A DNA stretch of 41,339 nucleotides, from contig CAJXIL010000015.1 in NCBI GenBank assembly GCA_913054455.1, positions 1 to 41,339 of the forward strand, in the 5' to 3' direction. Positions 31,669 to 41,070 of the stretch are shown in pieces (the stretch's first letter is position 1; each line of letters begins with the position of its first letter). This DNA comes from an uncultured Roseobacter sp. (GTDB taxonomy: Bacteria; Pseudomonadota; Alphaproteobacteria; Rhodobacterales; Rhodobacteraceae). The notes beneath the pieces are model-generated. The model saw only the letters and a list, made by a program, of their open reading frames with translations, searched no databases and was not told the origin of the DNA. The position numbers and the translations under genes were made by a program.

Positions 31669-32391
31669 TCAAATCACATCCACGACGATGTGGGAGATAT
31701 TATCAGCGCCGCCCCCGTCCAACGCGATCTGCAACAGCCGATCACCAACAGTTTCCAGCGGGGTATTTGAAAGCACATCCTGCAATATTGGAAAGGTAGC
31801 GTATTTGGTCAGCCCATCCGAGCAAATGAGAAACCGATCTCCGGTTTCAACTATGCCGCGCACCTTATCCAACTCCAGCTCCTCGCCAACCCCGACAGCG
31901 CGGGTGATGGCGTTCGAATGGGGATGTTGTTCTGCTTCGTCCCAGTCCATCTTTCCAGCCAGAACATAGTCAGCCACGGCCGAGTGATCACAGGTCAACA
32001 TTTCAATAATGCCATCTCTTAGCCTATAGATCCGACTGTCGCCGGCCCACAGACACAGAAAATGCCCATTTGCCAAGACAAGAACCGCAACCGTGGCACC
32101 GATCGTGCCCCCGCCCCGTGCGGCGGTCTCTGCCTGAATTGCCCGATGGGCGCCTTGAATTTTGTCGCGCAACCCATGCATTTTTTCAGTTGGATCTAGA
32201 GAAACAGGCAAAGAAGCGACACTGTCCACAATGAGAGAACTTGCAAAATCCCCTGCCTGGTGCCCGCCCATTCCGTCTGAGACCAACCAAATGTGATGCT
32301 CGGGAAGGGCAAGGATTGCGTCCTCGTTTACCTTCCGCTTCAAACCTACATGGGTCTGAGCCGCATATCGGTATGTCCTGACATCTGTCAT
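31669..32391 (-). CDS. pppA: PP2C-type Ser/Thr phosphatase of the T6SS (PppA)
   Basis: 240 residues from ATG 32391, chosen over an ATG 21 bp upstream because it gives an ATGA overlap with tagF and follows GGGAGG. PP2C motifs with metal Asp residues are complete: RKVNEDA, LVSDGMGGHQAGD, GATVAVL, AGDSRIYRLRDG, DRFLICSDGLT and GGGADNISHIVVDV. In HSI-I-like systems PppA dephosphorylates the FHA protein and turns secretion down, opposing the kinase PpkA, which is not in the window. Last gene of the visible minus-strand run. Confidence 0.92.
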   Translation of the reverse strand: MTDVRTYRYAAQTHVGLKRKVNEDAILALPEHHIWLVSDGMGGHQAGDFASSLIVDSVASLPVSLDPTEKMHGLRDKIQGAHRAIQAETAARGGGTIGATVAVLVLANGHFLCLWAGDSRIYRLRDGIIEMLTCDHSAVADYVLAGKMDWDEAEQHPHSNAITRAVGVGEELELDKVRGIVETGDRFLICSDGLTKYATFPILQDVLSNTPLETVGDRLLQIALDGGGADNISHIVVDVI

Positions 32392-33074
32392 ATCGGTTGG
32401 GCCTCCCGCCAAATAGGGGCTGCAAGATCAAACAACCCGGAACCCGCCCGCCCCAGCGGGAGATCCGCTGTGATCAGCATCCGCGGTCCACTGTCCAAAT
32501 AGGTGCTCCACAGGCAGCACCGAGGCGCTTGTTTTGCCAACAAGGCACCGGCCAGCTGGGGTGTAACCCCAGATCCGTCCTCTCGGCTTCCAATCAACAC
32601 CAGCGTATCCCCGTCCTGCCGCAAGGGGGCGCAATCCTCGGATCCAGCTATCGCAAGAGACTGAAGATCTTCTTCCAGCCTATCTTTGGTCATGCCATCT
32701 TCAAGCGTCGAAAGCGCAATGTTTTCCAGCGCTTCAAACAAACTCCCTTCGCGCAGATGGTCCAGCGCAGGGGGGCCAGGGGATTCAAGTGGCATCACCA
32801 GGGTCAGGGGGAACCGACGGCCCACGCGATCCACCGAAGGCATCAAGACCCCCATGATCTTGCTGGGCCCGGCGAGATCAGCCGCCAGAGTAAACCGCCA
32901 TAGGGGGGCTGACATGTAATGGGCGTCAAACCCCGCCCCGTAGAGGGCCTGCCCTTCCATGATCAATTGTTGCAACCAGTTGTCCCAGACCCGCACAAAA
33001 CTGCTTGCCACATTGAGCCGGAAGAAATCTCCGACCTCGGGCATCTTGCCGAAGGCTCCGCCACCTGCCGCCAT
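32388..33074 (-). CDS. tagF: T6SS accessory protein TagF (ImpM family)
   Basis: 228 residues. The N-terminal FGKMPEVGDFFRLNVASSFV matches the family's FGKLPsrGDF start, and DAHYMSAPLWRFTLAADLAG follows, ending with a conserved SxW..Y.D region. TagF is a post-translational repressor of T6SS that works with the FHA/threonine-phosphorylation switch. It overlaps tssM by 1 nt (TAATG) and pppA by 4 nt. In Agrobacterium tagF and pppA are one fused gene; here they are separate but coupled. Confidence 0.9.
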   Translation of the reverse strand: MAAGGGAFGKMPEVGDFFRLNVASSFVRVWDNWLQQLIMEGQALYGAGFDAHYMSAPLWRFTLAADLAGPSKIMGVLMPSVDRVGRRFPLTLVMPLESPGPPALDHLREGSLFEALENIALSTLEDGMTKDRLEEDLQSLAIAGSEDCAPLRQDGDTLVLIGSREDGSGVTPQLAGALLAKQAPRCCLWSTYLDSGPRMLITADLPLGRAGSGLFDLAAPIWREAQPI

Positions 33075-36000
33075 TACATCGACTTCGGGCAGCGGAATTT
33101 GGCCATTGCCGGCAGGGCAAAGGGATTCACCACCGATCCAGATTGCAGCTCGAACAGGGCCAAGCGGCCGCCGACCCGGAAATTCACCCGCCGCCGGTCG
33201 CTCACATTGGTGCGCCGCACCTCAGCCGCGTCCAGCAGCCGGAACCAAGCCCAGGGACCGTCACGAGACATGGTATTCTCATTGCCACGCCGCTGTGGCA
33301 AGAGAGTGATCCGCGCCAGACCAACCGACCCAGGCCAATTCACGGCGACCGGCGTCGGCTGCCCCATGCGGTGATTATAGCTCACCTTGGTACCGTCAAT
33401 TTCCAGCAATACTTCCTTGGCCTTGGGATCCAGCGCCTTGGGCGTGATCTGAAACTGCACCGAAGGCGTCGCAGCACCATTGAAGAATGCATCGCGGATT
33501 TCCGCAGCATATTGCATCTGCTGCAATACGGCTTGGCTGATGCCCAGGTCCACGTCATTGACCCTTTTCCAGGTCCAGGGCCGGGTGCGGGTATCGACAT
33601 ATTTCAGCAGGTTTTCGTCAAAGAACCCATCGATGAGCCCCCCTGGTGCAAAAAGCTTGGCAAAATCTACCATTGCCACATCAGCCCGTGCACGCCGGTT
33701 GAAGGGATAGCGGTTATCCAGCGCCTTTTGACAAAACGGCAGCACCGAAGATTGCCAACGCGCATTGATCGACGCCCGCGTACCTTCGGATGTAATGCCC
33801 GAGGAGCCCGCCGAAATCTGGGTTGCCCAGCGTTGAATTGGCCCGTCAATCCGCGAGGCTGTCTGCTGGAACTGCAATAGGGCCTGACCGCTCTCGCCAG
33901 AGGCCACACCGCTGAACGACATCTTGTTCAGCTCTTGATAAACCAGTTGCAAGGATCCCATCAGATCATCCAATCGCGAAGGCTGCCCTTCCAATCGGAC
34001 CACCAAATCATGCAGCCATTGAAAACGCTCCTGAACGTAAGAACCCGGTGGCTTGGGTGCTTCGCCGGGCGCATTAGCTGCGGATTTCATCAGCGCTTCC
34101 AAGAGGATCTGCCCCTGAATCGACAGGCCCGAACGGCTCTCAATACCGACGATCTGCGAGACCCCTTCGTTCAGCGATTCGGAGTCCAAAGCCGAACGGT
34201 CCTCAGCCAGACGGGTCTCGCGACTAATCTCAGTCAGAATGTTCATAATCGGAGAGGTTGGCCCGGACAGAACATTTGTCACCTCGACCGCGTGGCTGAG
34301 GGATTCTAGCGGAACAATATCCACATCGCCCAGGATCTGATCATAGCGGCTGATATAGTCGTTGTAATAGAGATCCAACACATCGCGGCTCAACGCCAAC
34401 AGCGCCGCATCGCTTTGGCCATCCCCCGCACGCTCACCTAAGACCCAGGCCTCATTCTGTACCCGCTCAGACACGCTGACGGCCTCGGGCAGGAACACAT
34501 TGTTAAAGCCATCATAGGTGAAAATGCCCTCTACACCTTCGTTCAACGGCTTGCCAGAACTGCGCACCAGAACACGTTTCACCGAAGGACCGCCGATCTC
34601 CGTCAAGCGCCACTTTGGCAGGCTGGTAGCCTGGTTCGAATTGACGATACCATTGTAGACCCGTTGCGCCAGCGGCATTTCAGACAGGATATTCTGCGCT
34701 TGTTCCACCAGGGGGCCGTTCAAGGCGATCTCTTCCATCGGCTGCGACAGCAGCGCCGACAAATGATCCGTCAAATCACTGCGCAACTGTCCCCGTGAAG
34801 CACCAGGATAAGCCACCAGCTCCCAATCGAGCCGCATCCACTCCTTAACCAGGTCCGGATTCATCGGTCCCTGCAAGCCCAGCATCAGATAGATCTTCAG
34901 CGCCTCATAGAGCACGTCTGGATTGTTCACGTTGCCGGCGATTTGCTCTTCCAAACGCACCAACAGACGTGGCAGCAGACGTTGATTGAGCGCGGCACGA
35001 TATGTCTGTGCTGTTTGGGTGCCGATCACCTCGCCCTGATAGAGCCCATAGGTCATGGCGCGTTCGGGCTTTGGATCTGACAGCACCGGATTGCCAGGCA
35101 TATCTCGCAACAGGTTGAGCGCCGCAGCCACAGGGACCAAATCAGTATCCCCCACCGGGCTGGGCGGCAGCGTGGCAGCACGGGCCTGATAGTCCACGAC
35201 CTTTGCCTCAGCCGCGCGGATAAATTCAGCGTTCTGGAAATAGGAATTCACCCAGAGCCCACCCATAGCAACGGCCACCAGGATCGTTGCCGTAATTGCC
35301 AGACGACGGGTCCAGCGGTAGCGACGCTCGACCTTGTCATCGGCAGAAACCAAACCGGCCTCAGGGAACAGCACACCTTCAAACAGCCGGGTCAGGAAAA
35401 AGGACCGCCCGGTCCCCTGCCCGGTGCCGATGGCCTGTCTGCCAATCCCAAAGGTCTGCGCCATACCCAACATCAGCCGGTCAATTGGCGTACCTTCCTG
35501 GGTGCCCGAGGTGAAATAGACACCACGCAGCATCTGACGTTGCTCGTAGCGGTTATCCTGAAAGACTTCGGTCAAAAACTCCTTGGCAACACTGCGCATC
35601 GAGGCCACCTGCGAGGGAAACCCAGCCACCAACGCCCGACGTTGGTGATCTGTCTCGCTTTGCATCTTTTCCAGCAATTGCGCATTCATCTGCCCCAGAA
35701 GCCCAGCAAATTCATCATCGAAATGTTCAATCGCGGCGGCTTCTTTTTTGCTTTTGACCAAGGGCAGGGTAAAGCCCCAGACCTGCTCGCGTTCCTCTTT
35801 CCCTAAGGCGTCAAAATATTCCTGAAAGCCTGCGATGAGATCCGCCTTGGTGAACAAAACATAGACCGGGAACCGCACGCCAAGCCGCTCGCGCAGCTCT
35901 GACAAGCGACGCCGAACCGCCTGCGCATGCGATTTCTGCGTCATCTCATCCTGCAATGACAGATCGGATAGCGAGATCGCCACCAAAGCCCCATTGATCG

Positions 36001-36646
36001 GCTGGCGCCTGCGGTACTTTTTCAACAGGCCCAAAAACCCGAGCCAAGCTGCATTATCGGCCTCAGCATCGCTTTCTTGCGTGGTGTAGCGCCCAGCGGT
36101 ATCGATCAGAACGGCCTCATTTGTGAACCACCAATCACAATTACGCGTGCCGCCCACACCGCCAATCGCGGCTTTGCCAAGCTTATCCGCCAATGGAAAC
36201 TGCAGGCCAGAATTGACAATGGCCGTGGTTTTCCCTGATCCGGGGGGGCCAATGATGACATACCAGGGCAGCACATTCAGGTGCCGCCGCCCGTTTTTGG
36301 ACTTGCGCAATTCTGCCATGGCTTGCTTGAACTTGCCCCGCAGCTCGCCGATTTCTTCGAGCGTCGCATCGTCGTCATCACCGGTATCGACGGCCTCAAC
36401 CATGTCGTCCGCCATGGCGCGGTCACGGCGACGTCTGAGGAAGAACACCAGTCCAATGACAAAGAGGATTATCACCCAGATCACCACGATGGTGATTACC
36501 CGCGCCTGAATACTGTCAAACGGCCGCCAGTCTGCGCCGCCGATATAGGGCGCAAAGAACCAGGTGCAGGCCGAAAGCGCGATCGCCAGAAGGATCAGCG
36601 CTGAATAGAGCGATTTAAACAGCGGCAAAAGATAACGGCGGATCAT
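33074..36646 (-). CDS. tssM: T6SS inner-membrane protein TssM (IcmF)
   Basis: 1190 residues. Two N-terminal membrane helices (about 10-32 and 48-70), a cytoplasmic NTPase-like domain with Walker A GPPGSGKT (133-140) and DTAGRYTTQ, a third helix near 440-460 (LAITATILVAVAMGGLWVNS), then a long periplasmic part typical of IcmF. With TssL it forms the envelope-spanning complex that docks the contractile sheath. It overlaps tssL by ATGA and tagF by 1 nt. Length and architecture are full. Confidence 0.95.
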   Translation of the reverse strand: MIRRYLLPLFKSLYSALILLAIALSACTWFFAPYIGGADWRPFDSIQARVITIVVIWVIILFVIGLVFFLRRRRDRAMADDMVEAVDTGDDDDATLEEIGELRGKFKQAMAELRKSKNGRRHLNVLPWYVIIGPPGSGKTTAIVNSGLQFPLADKLGKAAIGGVGGTRNCDWWFTNEAVLIDTAGRYTTQESDAEADNAAWLGFLGLLKKYRRRQPINGALVAISLSDLSLQDEMTQKSHAQAVRRRLSELRERLGVRFPVYVLFTKADLIAGFQEYFDALGKEEREQVWGFTLPLVKSKKEAAAIEHFDDEFAGLLGQMNAQLLEKMQSETDHQRRALVAGFPSQVASMRSVAKEFLTEVFQDNRYEQRQMLRGVYFTSGTQEGTPIDRLMLGMAQTFGIGRQAIGTGQGTGRSFFLTRLFEGVLFPEAGLVSADDKVERRYRWTRRLAITATILVAVAMGGLWVNSYFQNAEFIRAAEAKVVDYQARAATLPPSPVGDTDLVPVAAALNLLRDMPGNPVLSDPKPERAMTYGLYQGEVIGTQTAQTYRAALNQRLLPRLLVRLEEQIAGNVNNPDVLYEALKIYLMLGLQGPMNPDLVKEWMRLDWELVAYPGASRGQLRSDLTDHLSALLSQPMEEIALNGPLVEQAQNILSEMPLAQRVYNGIVNSNQATSLPKWRLTEIGGPSVKRVLVRSSGKPLNEGVEGIFTYDGFNNVFLPEAVSVSERVQNEAWVLGERAGDGQSDAALLALSRDVLDLYYNDYISRYDQILGDVDIVPLESLSHAVEVTNVLSGPTSPIMNILTEISRETRLAEDRSALDSESLNEGVSQIVGIESRSGLSIQGQILLEALMKSAANAPGEAPKPPGSYVQERFQWLHDLVVRLEGQPSRLDDLMGSLQLVYQELNKMSFSGVASGESGQALLQFQQTASRIDGPIQRWATQISAGSSGITSEGTRASINARWQSSVLPFCQKALDNRYPFNRRARADVAMVDFAKLFAPGGLIDGFFDENLLKYVDTRTRPWTWKRVNDVDLGISQAVLQQMQYAAEIRDAFFNGAATPSVQFQITPKALDPKAKEVLLEIDGTKVSYNHRMGQPTPVAVNWPGSVGLARITLLPQRRGNENTMSRDGPWAWFRLLDAAEVRRTNVSDRRRVNFRVGGRLALFELQSGSVVNPFALPAMAKFRCPKSM

Positions 36647-38076
36647 TGGTCAACCTCCTGCACCAGCAAGATCTCGATGCGACGGTTCTTGGCCCGCCCG
36701 GCTTTGGTGCCATTATCGGCAATCGGTTCTTTCTCCGCGCGGCCTTCGGCGGACAGCCGATCCGGGTCATCAAAAACCTGAGCCATGCCACTCATCACTG
36801 ATTTCGCCCGCGCCAAAGACAGCGCCATATTGGAGGGAAAGCGGGAGGAGCGGATTGGAACATTATCTGAATGACCGGCCACAATGACCTGTCCCTTTTC
36901 ATCGTTCAACGCCTCGGCGACACGGGCGACCGGCGTTTTAAACGCTTTGCTCAGCTGATCAGAACCAGAGCCAAACATCCCCGAACCCGCCAGCCGAATA
37001 ATCAAGGTATTGCCCTTCTGGAAAACCTGAACAATGCCTTCATCAATTTCAGGGCCCAGGAAATCTGCAACCTTTGCCACCTGTTCTTCGAGGGTCTGTA
37101 TGGGTGGCGGCGGTGGCGGTGGCGGTGCCCGACGCTCCAGCTCCACAGCCGGACCGGAATCCACGATGCTAAGTTGGCCCACTACATTTCCTGTTTGGTT
37201 GGACAATACCCAGCTGAGCCCCAAGAACTGCGCCACCAGTAAAACGGAGGTAACCACCAAGGCGATCCAAACCAGGCGCCACGCGGAGAGCACCTTGAAG
37301 GGTCTGACGACCCCCTCCCAATGGGGCGACAGATCCCGTTCTACCGGGCCACGCTGATTGCGCAGGATACGGGCCAGCGCTGCGCGGATTTGAAGATGCT
37401 TCTCCGGTCCGCCCTGTTCGATACGCAGGCGGCCCTCAAACCCCAGTGACATGCACATATAGAGAAACTCCAGCATGTCGATATTGGCGCCAGGTTCTTT
37501 TTCCAGCCGCGCCAAGAGATCATAAAACCGATCACCACCCACAGTTTCGCGGTGAAACGTCCCAACCATGGACTGCAAGCCCCAACTGGACTGCCCACCC
37601 CAAGGCGTGTTTAGCACCACATCATCTAGGGTCGCACAGAGCGCATAGCGGGCGACCTTGACGGTCTGTGCGGCAATACCCGCCTGCAAGGCGCGGTTCT
37701 CAAAGGCGCGCACCTCTGCCACCACGTTCTTTCGCAACCCGTCCGGGTCCATATGCTGGGCACGGTTGCGAATGCGGCTAATGAGGGCAAACAGGGTCGA
37801 GGCACAGGCCGCCAGAGGGTTCATTCCCGTCAGCGCCATAGGGGACGCTTTGCCAGCGGCACCACCAGCAGTCTGGTTGCTTTGACCCGTGGCACTGGCA
37901 GCCTGCGGCACCCCAAAGGCATCTTCCCCCAGACCAGCAGTCCCGCCTTGACCAGCTTCAGGTGCAGCAACAGAGGGCGAGGGCGGCGTCGCAGGGCGGC
38001 GTCCGCCAGGATTTGGGCGGATCACCGTTTTGTCGGTATCACCCGGTTCCGCAAAGGGATCGTCATAATCACCCAT
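36643..38076 (-). CDS. tssL: T6SS TssL (DotU) with fused OmpA-like peptidoglycan-binding domain
   Basis: 477 residues. An N-terminal disordered Pro/Gly/Ala stretch (1-80) leads into the DotU domain (about 85-255; MNPLAACASTLFALISRIRN, DDVVLNTPWGGQSSWG, LLEFLYMCMSLGFEGRLR-like). One membrane helix follows near 265-285 (WIALVVTSVLLVAQFLGLSW), then a proline run and a C-terminal OmpA-type domain (VAGHSDNVPI, LSLARAKSVM, GRAEKEPIADN, NRRIEILLVQ) that binds peptidoglycan. This is the specialised TssL form. First residues of tssM overlap its stop. About 69 bp separate it from tssK. Confidence 0.93.
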   Translation of the reverse strand: MGDYDDPFAEPGDTDKTVIRPNPGGRRPATPPSPSVAAPEAGQGGTAGLGEDAFGVPQAASATGQSNQTAGGAAGKASPMALTGMNPLAACASTLFALISRIRNRAQHMDPDGLRKNVVAEVRAFENRALQAGIAAQTVKVARYALCATLDDVVLNTPWGGQSSWGLQSMVGTFHRETVGGDRFYDLLARLEKEPGANIDMLEFLYMCMSLGFEGRLRIEQGGPEKHLQIRAALARILRNQRGPVERDLSPHWEGVVRPFKVLSAWRLVWIALVVTSVLLVAQFLGLSWVLSNQTGNVVGQLSIVDSGPAVELERRAPPPPPPPPIQTLEEQVAKVADFLGPEIDEGIVQVFQKGNTLIIRLAGSGMFGSGSDQLSKAFKTPVARVAEALNDEKGQVIVAGHSDNVPIRSSRFPSNMALSLARAKSVMSGMAQVFDDPDRLSAEGRAEKEPIADNGTKAGRAKNRRIEILLVQEVDQ

Positions 38077-38145
38077 GATCTCTTACCCACTCACCATATT
38101 ACTAAAACCACCCGCCGCAGCGGAGAGTTAATAAGCCTGTTTGTC

Positions 38146-39486
38146 TTAGCTGTTGCGGATGGCCCAAAGTTCCATCTTCAGCCCTGGGTACTGCCCAGAC
38201 ACATGCACCGCCACGCCACCAGAAGTGGTCATTTTGCGCCAATAGGGGCTGTCGGAATCCATCTCAAAATAGACCACACCAGAATGATAGGGGATCTGGC
38301 GCGGGGCCACTGGCAAGGGCCGCAGGGTGATCCCTGGCAGCGCCGAATTGACCAGCTGGCGGATTTCTTCCACCGGGCCAATCTTAGCCTGGCCTGCAAA
38401 ATGACGCCGTACATCTTCTGCAGGCAAATCCGCGCTGACCGCCAACACAAAACCGGCATTGCCCAGCAATTTGCGGTCGGCAATCACCCCAACCGAAATA
38501 CCATATTTGCGCTCTTCCAACTTGATCGCGATGGCCGTCTGTTCCAGCACTGAGCTGAGATACTGCCGCAACACGCGAATAAGCGGAGCAAAGCAGCCCA
38601 TCAGATCATCATGGGTATATGACGGCAGTTCCGGGGCCTGTTTGTCTGCCGCCATATAGCCAGACAGCTCTCCGGCCAGCCCGGCACAAAGCATATAAAG
38701 GCGCTCCGGGTGCAGGTTTTCGATCTGGCGTAAATGCCGGATCATTGGCAGCATCCGGTTCACCACTGACAGCAGCATGAAATCAGACACATCCGCCACT
38801 CCACGGGCAGTGCCTGCTTCTGCCAGACGGCCCGACAAAGCCTCCATCCGATGCGCCAGCAGCCCTTCTAACTCCCGCAGGAAATCCCGCAATACCGAGG
38901 CCGCTCGCGCATCCAGACAGGAAGGGATAAAGGCCTGATCCAGGATGATCTCTTTGTCCGAACGCACCTCGATGATACGGGCCACCGGGATTGCCAACAT
39001 ATCCGCCATGTCATCGACACCCAGGGCAAACTGCAGGCGCATTTTGCCCACATTAAGCGGCACCGGCTTACGCTCGGTGCTGGTTACATCGGTGACTTCC
39101 TGACTAGAGGGACGCAATCGGCTGGCGGAACGTTCAGCGCCGCTCAGATCCACCTCAACCGCGCCCTGGCGCCGTTGGGGAACCGTCAGGTAGACGACGC
39201 AATCCTTGATGGTGGTAGGCACCTCCAGCGCAGGGGGGTGCGGGTCGGCCATCGGCACCCGGAAAATGCACCCGTCCTGCGTCAATCCCTCGCAGGATTT
39301 AAGCGCAAACTGGCCAATTTTCAGCGCCTCATGGTCAATCTCCAAAGCATTGACCCCCCAGGCATAGGGGCCAAGACGGCGGGCCAGGCCTGTCACCAGG
39401 CCTTCGGTATAGCGATCTGATTGCTGGAAGTGATGCGGCTGTAAAAATAGCCCCTCCGTCCAAAGCACCTTGCTGTCCCAGGACAC
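38146..39486 (-). CDS. tssK: T6SS baseplate protein TssK
   Basis: 446 residues. The start KVLWTEGLFLQPHHFQQSDR is a hallmark of TssK, which links the baseplate to the TssL/TssM membrane complex. Later conserved segments are LYMLCAGLAGELSGYMA and a C-terminal domain ending KMELWAIRNS. It is cytoplasmic. It lies 41 bp after tagH, a gap too short for the tssJ lipoprotein gene found at this point in Pseudomonas HSI-I. Confidence 0.95.
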   Translation of the reverse strand: MSWDSKVLWTEGLFLQPHHFQQSDRYTEGLVTGLARRLGPYAWGVNALEIDHEALKIGQFALKSCEGLTQDGCIFRVPMADPHPPALEVPTTIKDCVVYLTVPQRRQGAVEVDLSGAERSASRLRPSSQEVTDVTSTERKPVPLNVGKMRLQFALGVDDMADMLAIPVARIIEVRSDKEIILDQAFIPSCLDARAASVLRDFLRELEGLLAHRMEALSGRLAEAGTARGVADVSDFMLLSVVNRMLPMIRHLRQIENLHPERLYMLCAGLAGELSGYMAADKQAPELPSYTHDDLMGCFAPLIRVLRQYLSSVLEQTAIAIKLEERKYGISVGVIADRKLLGNAGFVLAVSADLPAEDVRRHFAGQAKIGPVEEIRQLVNSALPGITLRPLPVAPRQIPYHSGVVYFEMDSDSPYWRKMTTSGGVAVHVSGQYPGLKMELWAIRNS

Positions 39487-39527
39487 CTGGTTCTCCCCTA
39501 TTAATTGCCCGCGCCGATCGGCACGGT

Positions 39528-41063
39528 TCAGTCTTTTAATTTGTCCAATTGCGCCTTGTAGGCCCGCGCAAATTCACGGCTGAACAAGTCATGAAAATCA
39601 TTCTCAGCCTGATCCGAAATCTCGGAAAACAGCCGCTCATAGACATCCCAATAGCGCGCCTTCTTGCCCCGCAAGAGACCGCTAAGCCCACCCTTGTCTT
39701 CGATCTGCGCCTCTAGCGCCTTAGGATCAAGCCGGGTCAGAACGCCCTTGAGCGCCGCCTCCATACCGGTCACCATAGCAACCTCATGGGCCTTGATGTC
39801 CTTCAAGGCCTCTGCCGCTGCCGTTTCCGGGCTAAGGTAGCCCTTGGTGGCAGGTTTCAGCATGGCCTCAATCGCCTGTTCCGGCGTGATCGAGAATTTC
39901 AACGGGTTGTTGCCCCCAGCCGAGATCATCGTCTGTTCGATACGGAACTCCGACTTGATCGAGGTCCGCGTCATCAGGATTTCACGGATGCCGGTTACCA
40001 GAGTCTGCAAAACCCGCCCCATGCGGCCCATGGATTTGGCGGGATCCTCATCCCCCAAAGCATCCTCTTCCACACCAAGCCCCCGCAAAAAAGCAGAAGT
40101 TGCGGCTGACGACGACCCTGGTTGAGCCGCAGGTTCCGGCTCTGGCTGGATTGGCGTTTCTTTTACCGCAGGTTGAGCGGCCGGGGCAGCAACAGGGGCC
40201 TCTAACGTGGTGGCCGCGGTATCGGAAGGCTCCGCAAATGGGTCGGAGGAGGCCGCATCAACAGTTGGACTGACGGGCGCAGTGCTTTGTACCGGAACGG
40301 GTTCAGGAGGCGCTGCGACGGGTTCAACCGGCACCGCAGCTGGTGTGGGCGCTGGCTCGGGCGCGGCAGGCTCACCTATGCCTGACAGAAAGTCATCGTC
40401 CCAATCATCCGGAATTGTCGAAATATGCGCGCTGGGGGCTGCAAAACTATCTGCCGCCGAAGCGGAGTGACTGGGCAAGCTGGCCCCTACCCCTTCGCGC
40501 CCATCGCTAGGCTTTTGGAAAAACGGATCTTCCTCTTCCCCCAGAGGGGGCAACAGATCATCAATGGGATCAACCGGGTTGAGCTGAGAGGGCCCGGTGG
40601 GACCCGAGGCCCCAAGCAGATCGTCCAGAAAATCCCCCGCAGGACCTGCATCATCCAGCAGCGCCAAAGGATCGGGCGCATTATCGGCGACACCATGCGA
40701 GGCCGGCGCATCGGACAGCGGGTCTGGGATCATATGCGCGGCGGACTTACTGTGGATTTCAACCAACAACTCATAGTTCCCAACACAGAGCACATCCCCA
40801 TTGTTGAGTGGCGTCGGTGTGCGACCCAGCGGTATTTTGGAATAGTTCAGAAAGGTGCCATTGGCGCTGAGATCCACCACCACAACATTGCCATTGTGGT
40901 CCTCAATGGCGCAGTGATTGCGCGACAACATCTGATCCGGATCTGGCAAGACCATATCATTGCTATCGCCGCGCCCGATGGTCAGGCTTGGGCCCAGCAT
41001 GGAAACCGGCGCAGCATTGCCAGGCATCGCGCCCGAATTCTGAAACTTGAGTGTCACCGCCAT
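39528..41063 (-). CDS. tagH: T6SS FHA-domain protein (TagH/Fha)
   Basis: 511 residues from ATG 41063, chosen because GGGAGG lies just upstream and the FHA domain begins at once. Residues about 20-100 are the phosphothreonine-binding FHA domain (SLTIGRGDSNDMVLPD, LSRNHCAIED, LSANGTFLNY). The middle, about 130-320, is low-complexity Pro/Ala/Glu/Asp-rich. The C-terminal 180 residues (LVTGIREILMTRTSIKSEFR, later KARYWDVYERLFSEI) match the T6SS-associated TagH region. In HSI-I-like systems it is activated by phosphorylation and reset by PppA, which is encoded downstream. Confidence 0.92.
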   Translation of the reverse strand: MAVTLKFQNSGAMPGNAAPVSMLGPSLTIGRGDSNDMVLPDPDQMLSRNHCAIEDHNGNVVVVDLSANGTFLNYSKIPLGRTPTPLNNGDVLCVGNYELLVEIHSKSAAHMIPDPLSDAPASHGVADNAPDPLALLDDAGPAGDFLDDLLGASGPTGPSQLNPVDPIDDLLPPLGEEEDPFFQKPSDGREGVGASLPSHSASAADSFAAPSAHISTIPDDWDDDFLSGIGEPAAPEPAPTPAAVPVEPVAAPPEPVPVQSTAPVSPTVDAASSDPFAEPSDTAATTLEAPVAAPAAQPAVKETPIQPEPEPAAQPGSSSAATSAFLRGLGVEEDALGDEDPAKSMGRMGRVLQTLVTGIREILMTRTSIKSEFRIEQTMISAGGNNPLKFSITPEQAIEAMLKPATKGYLSPETAAAEALKDIKAHEVAMVTGMEAALKGVLTRLDPKALEAQIEDKGGLSGLLRGKKARYWDVYERLFSEISDQAENDFHDLFSREFARAYKAQLDKLKD

Positions 41064-41070
41064 GGATCGC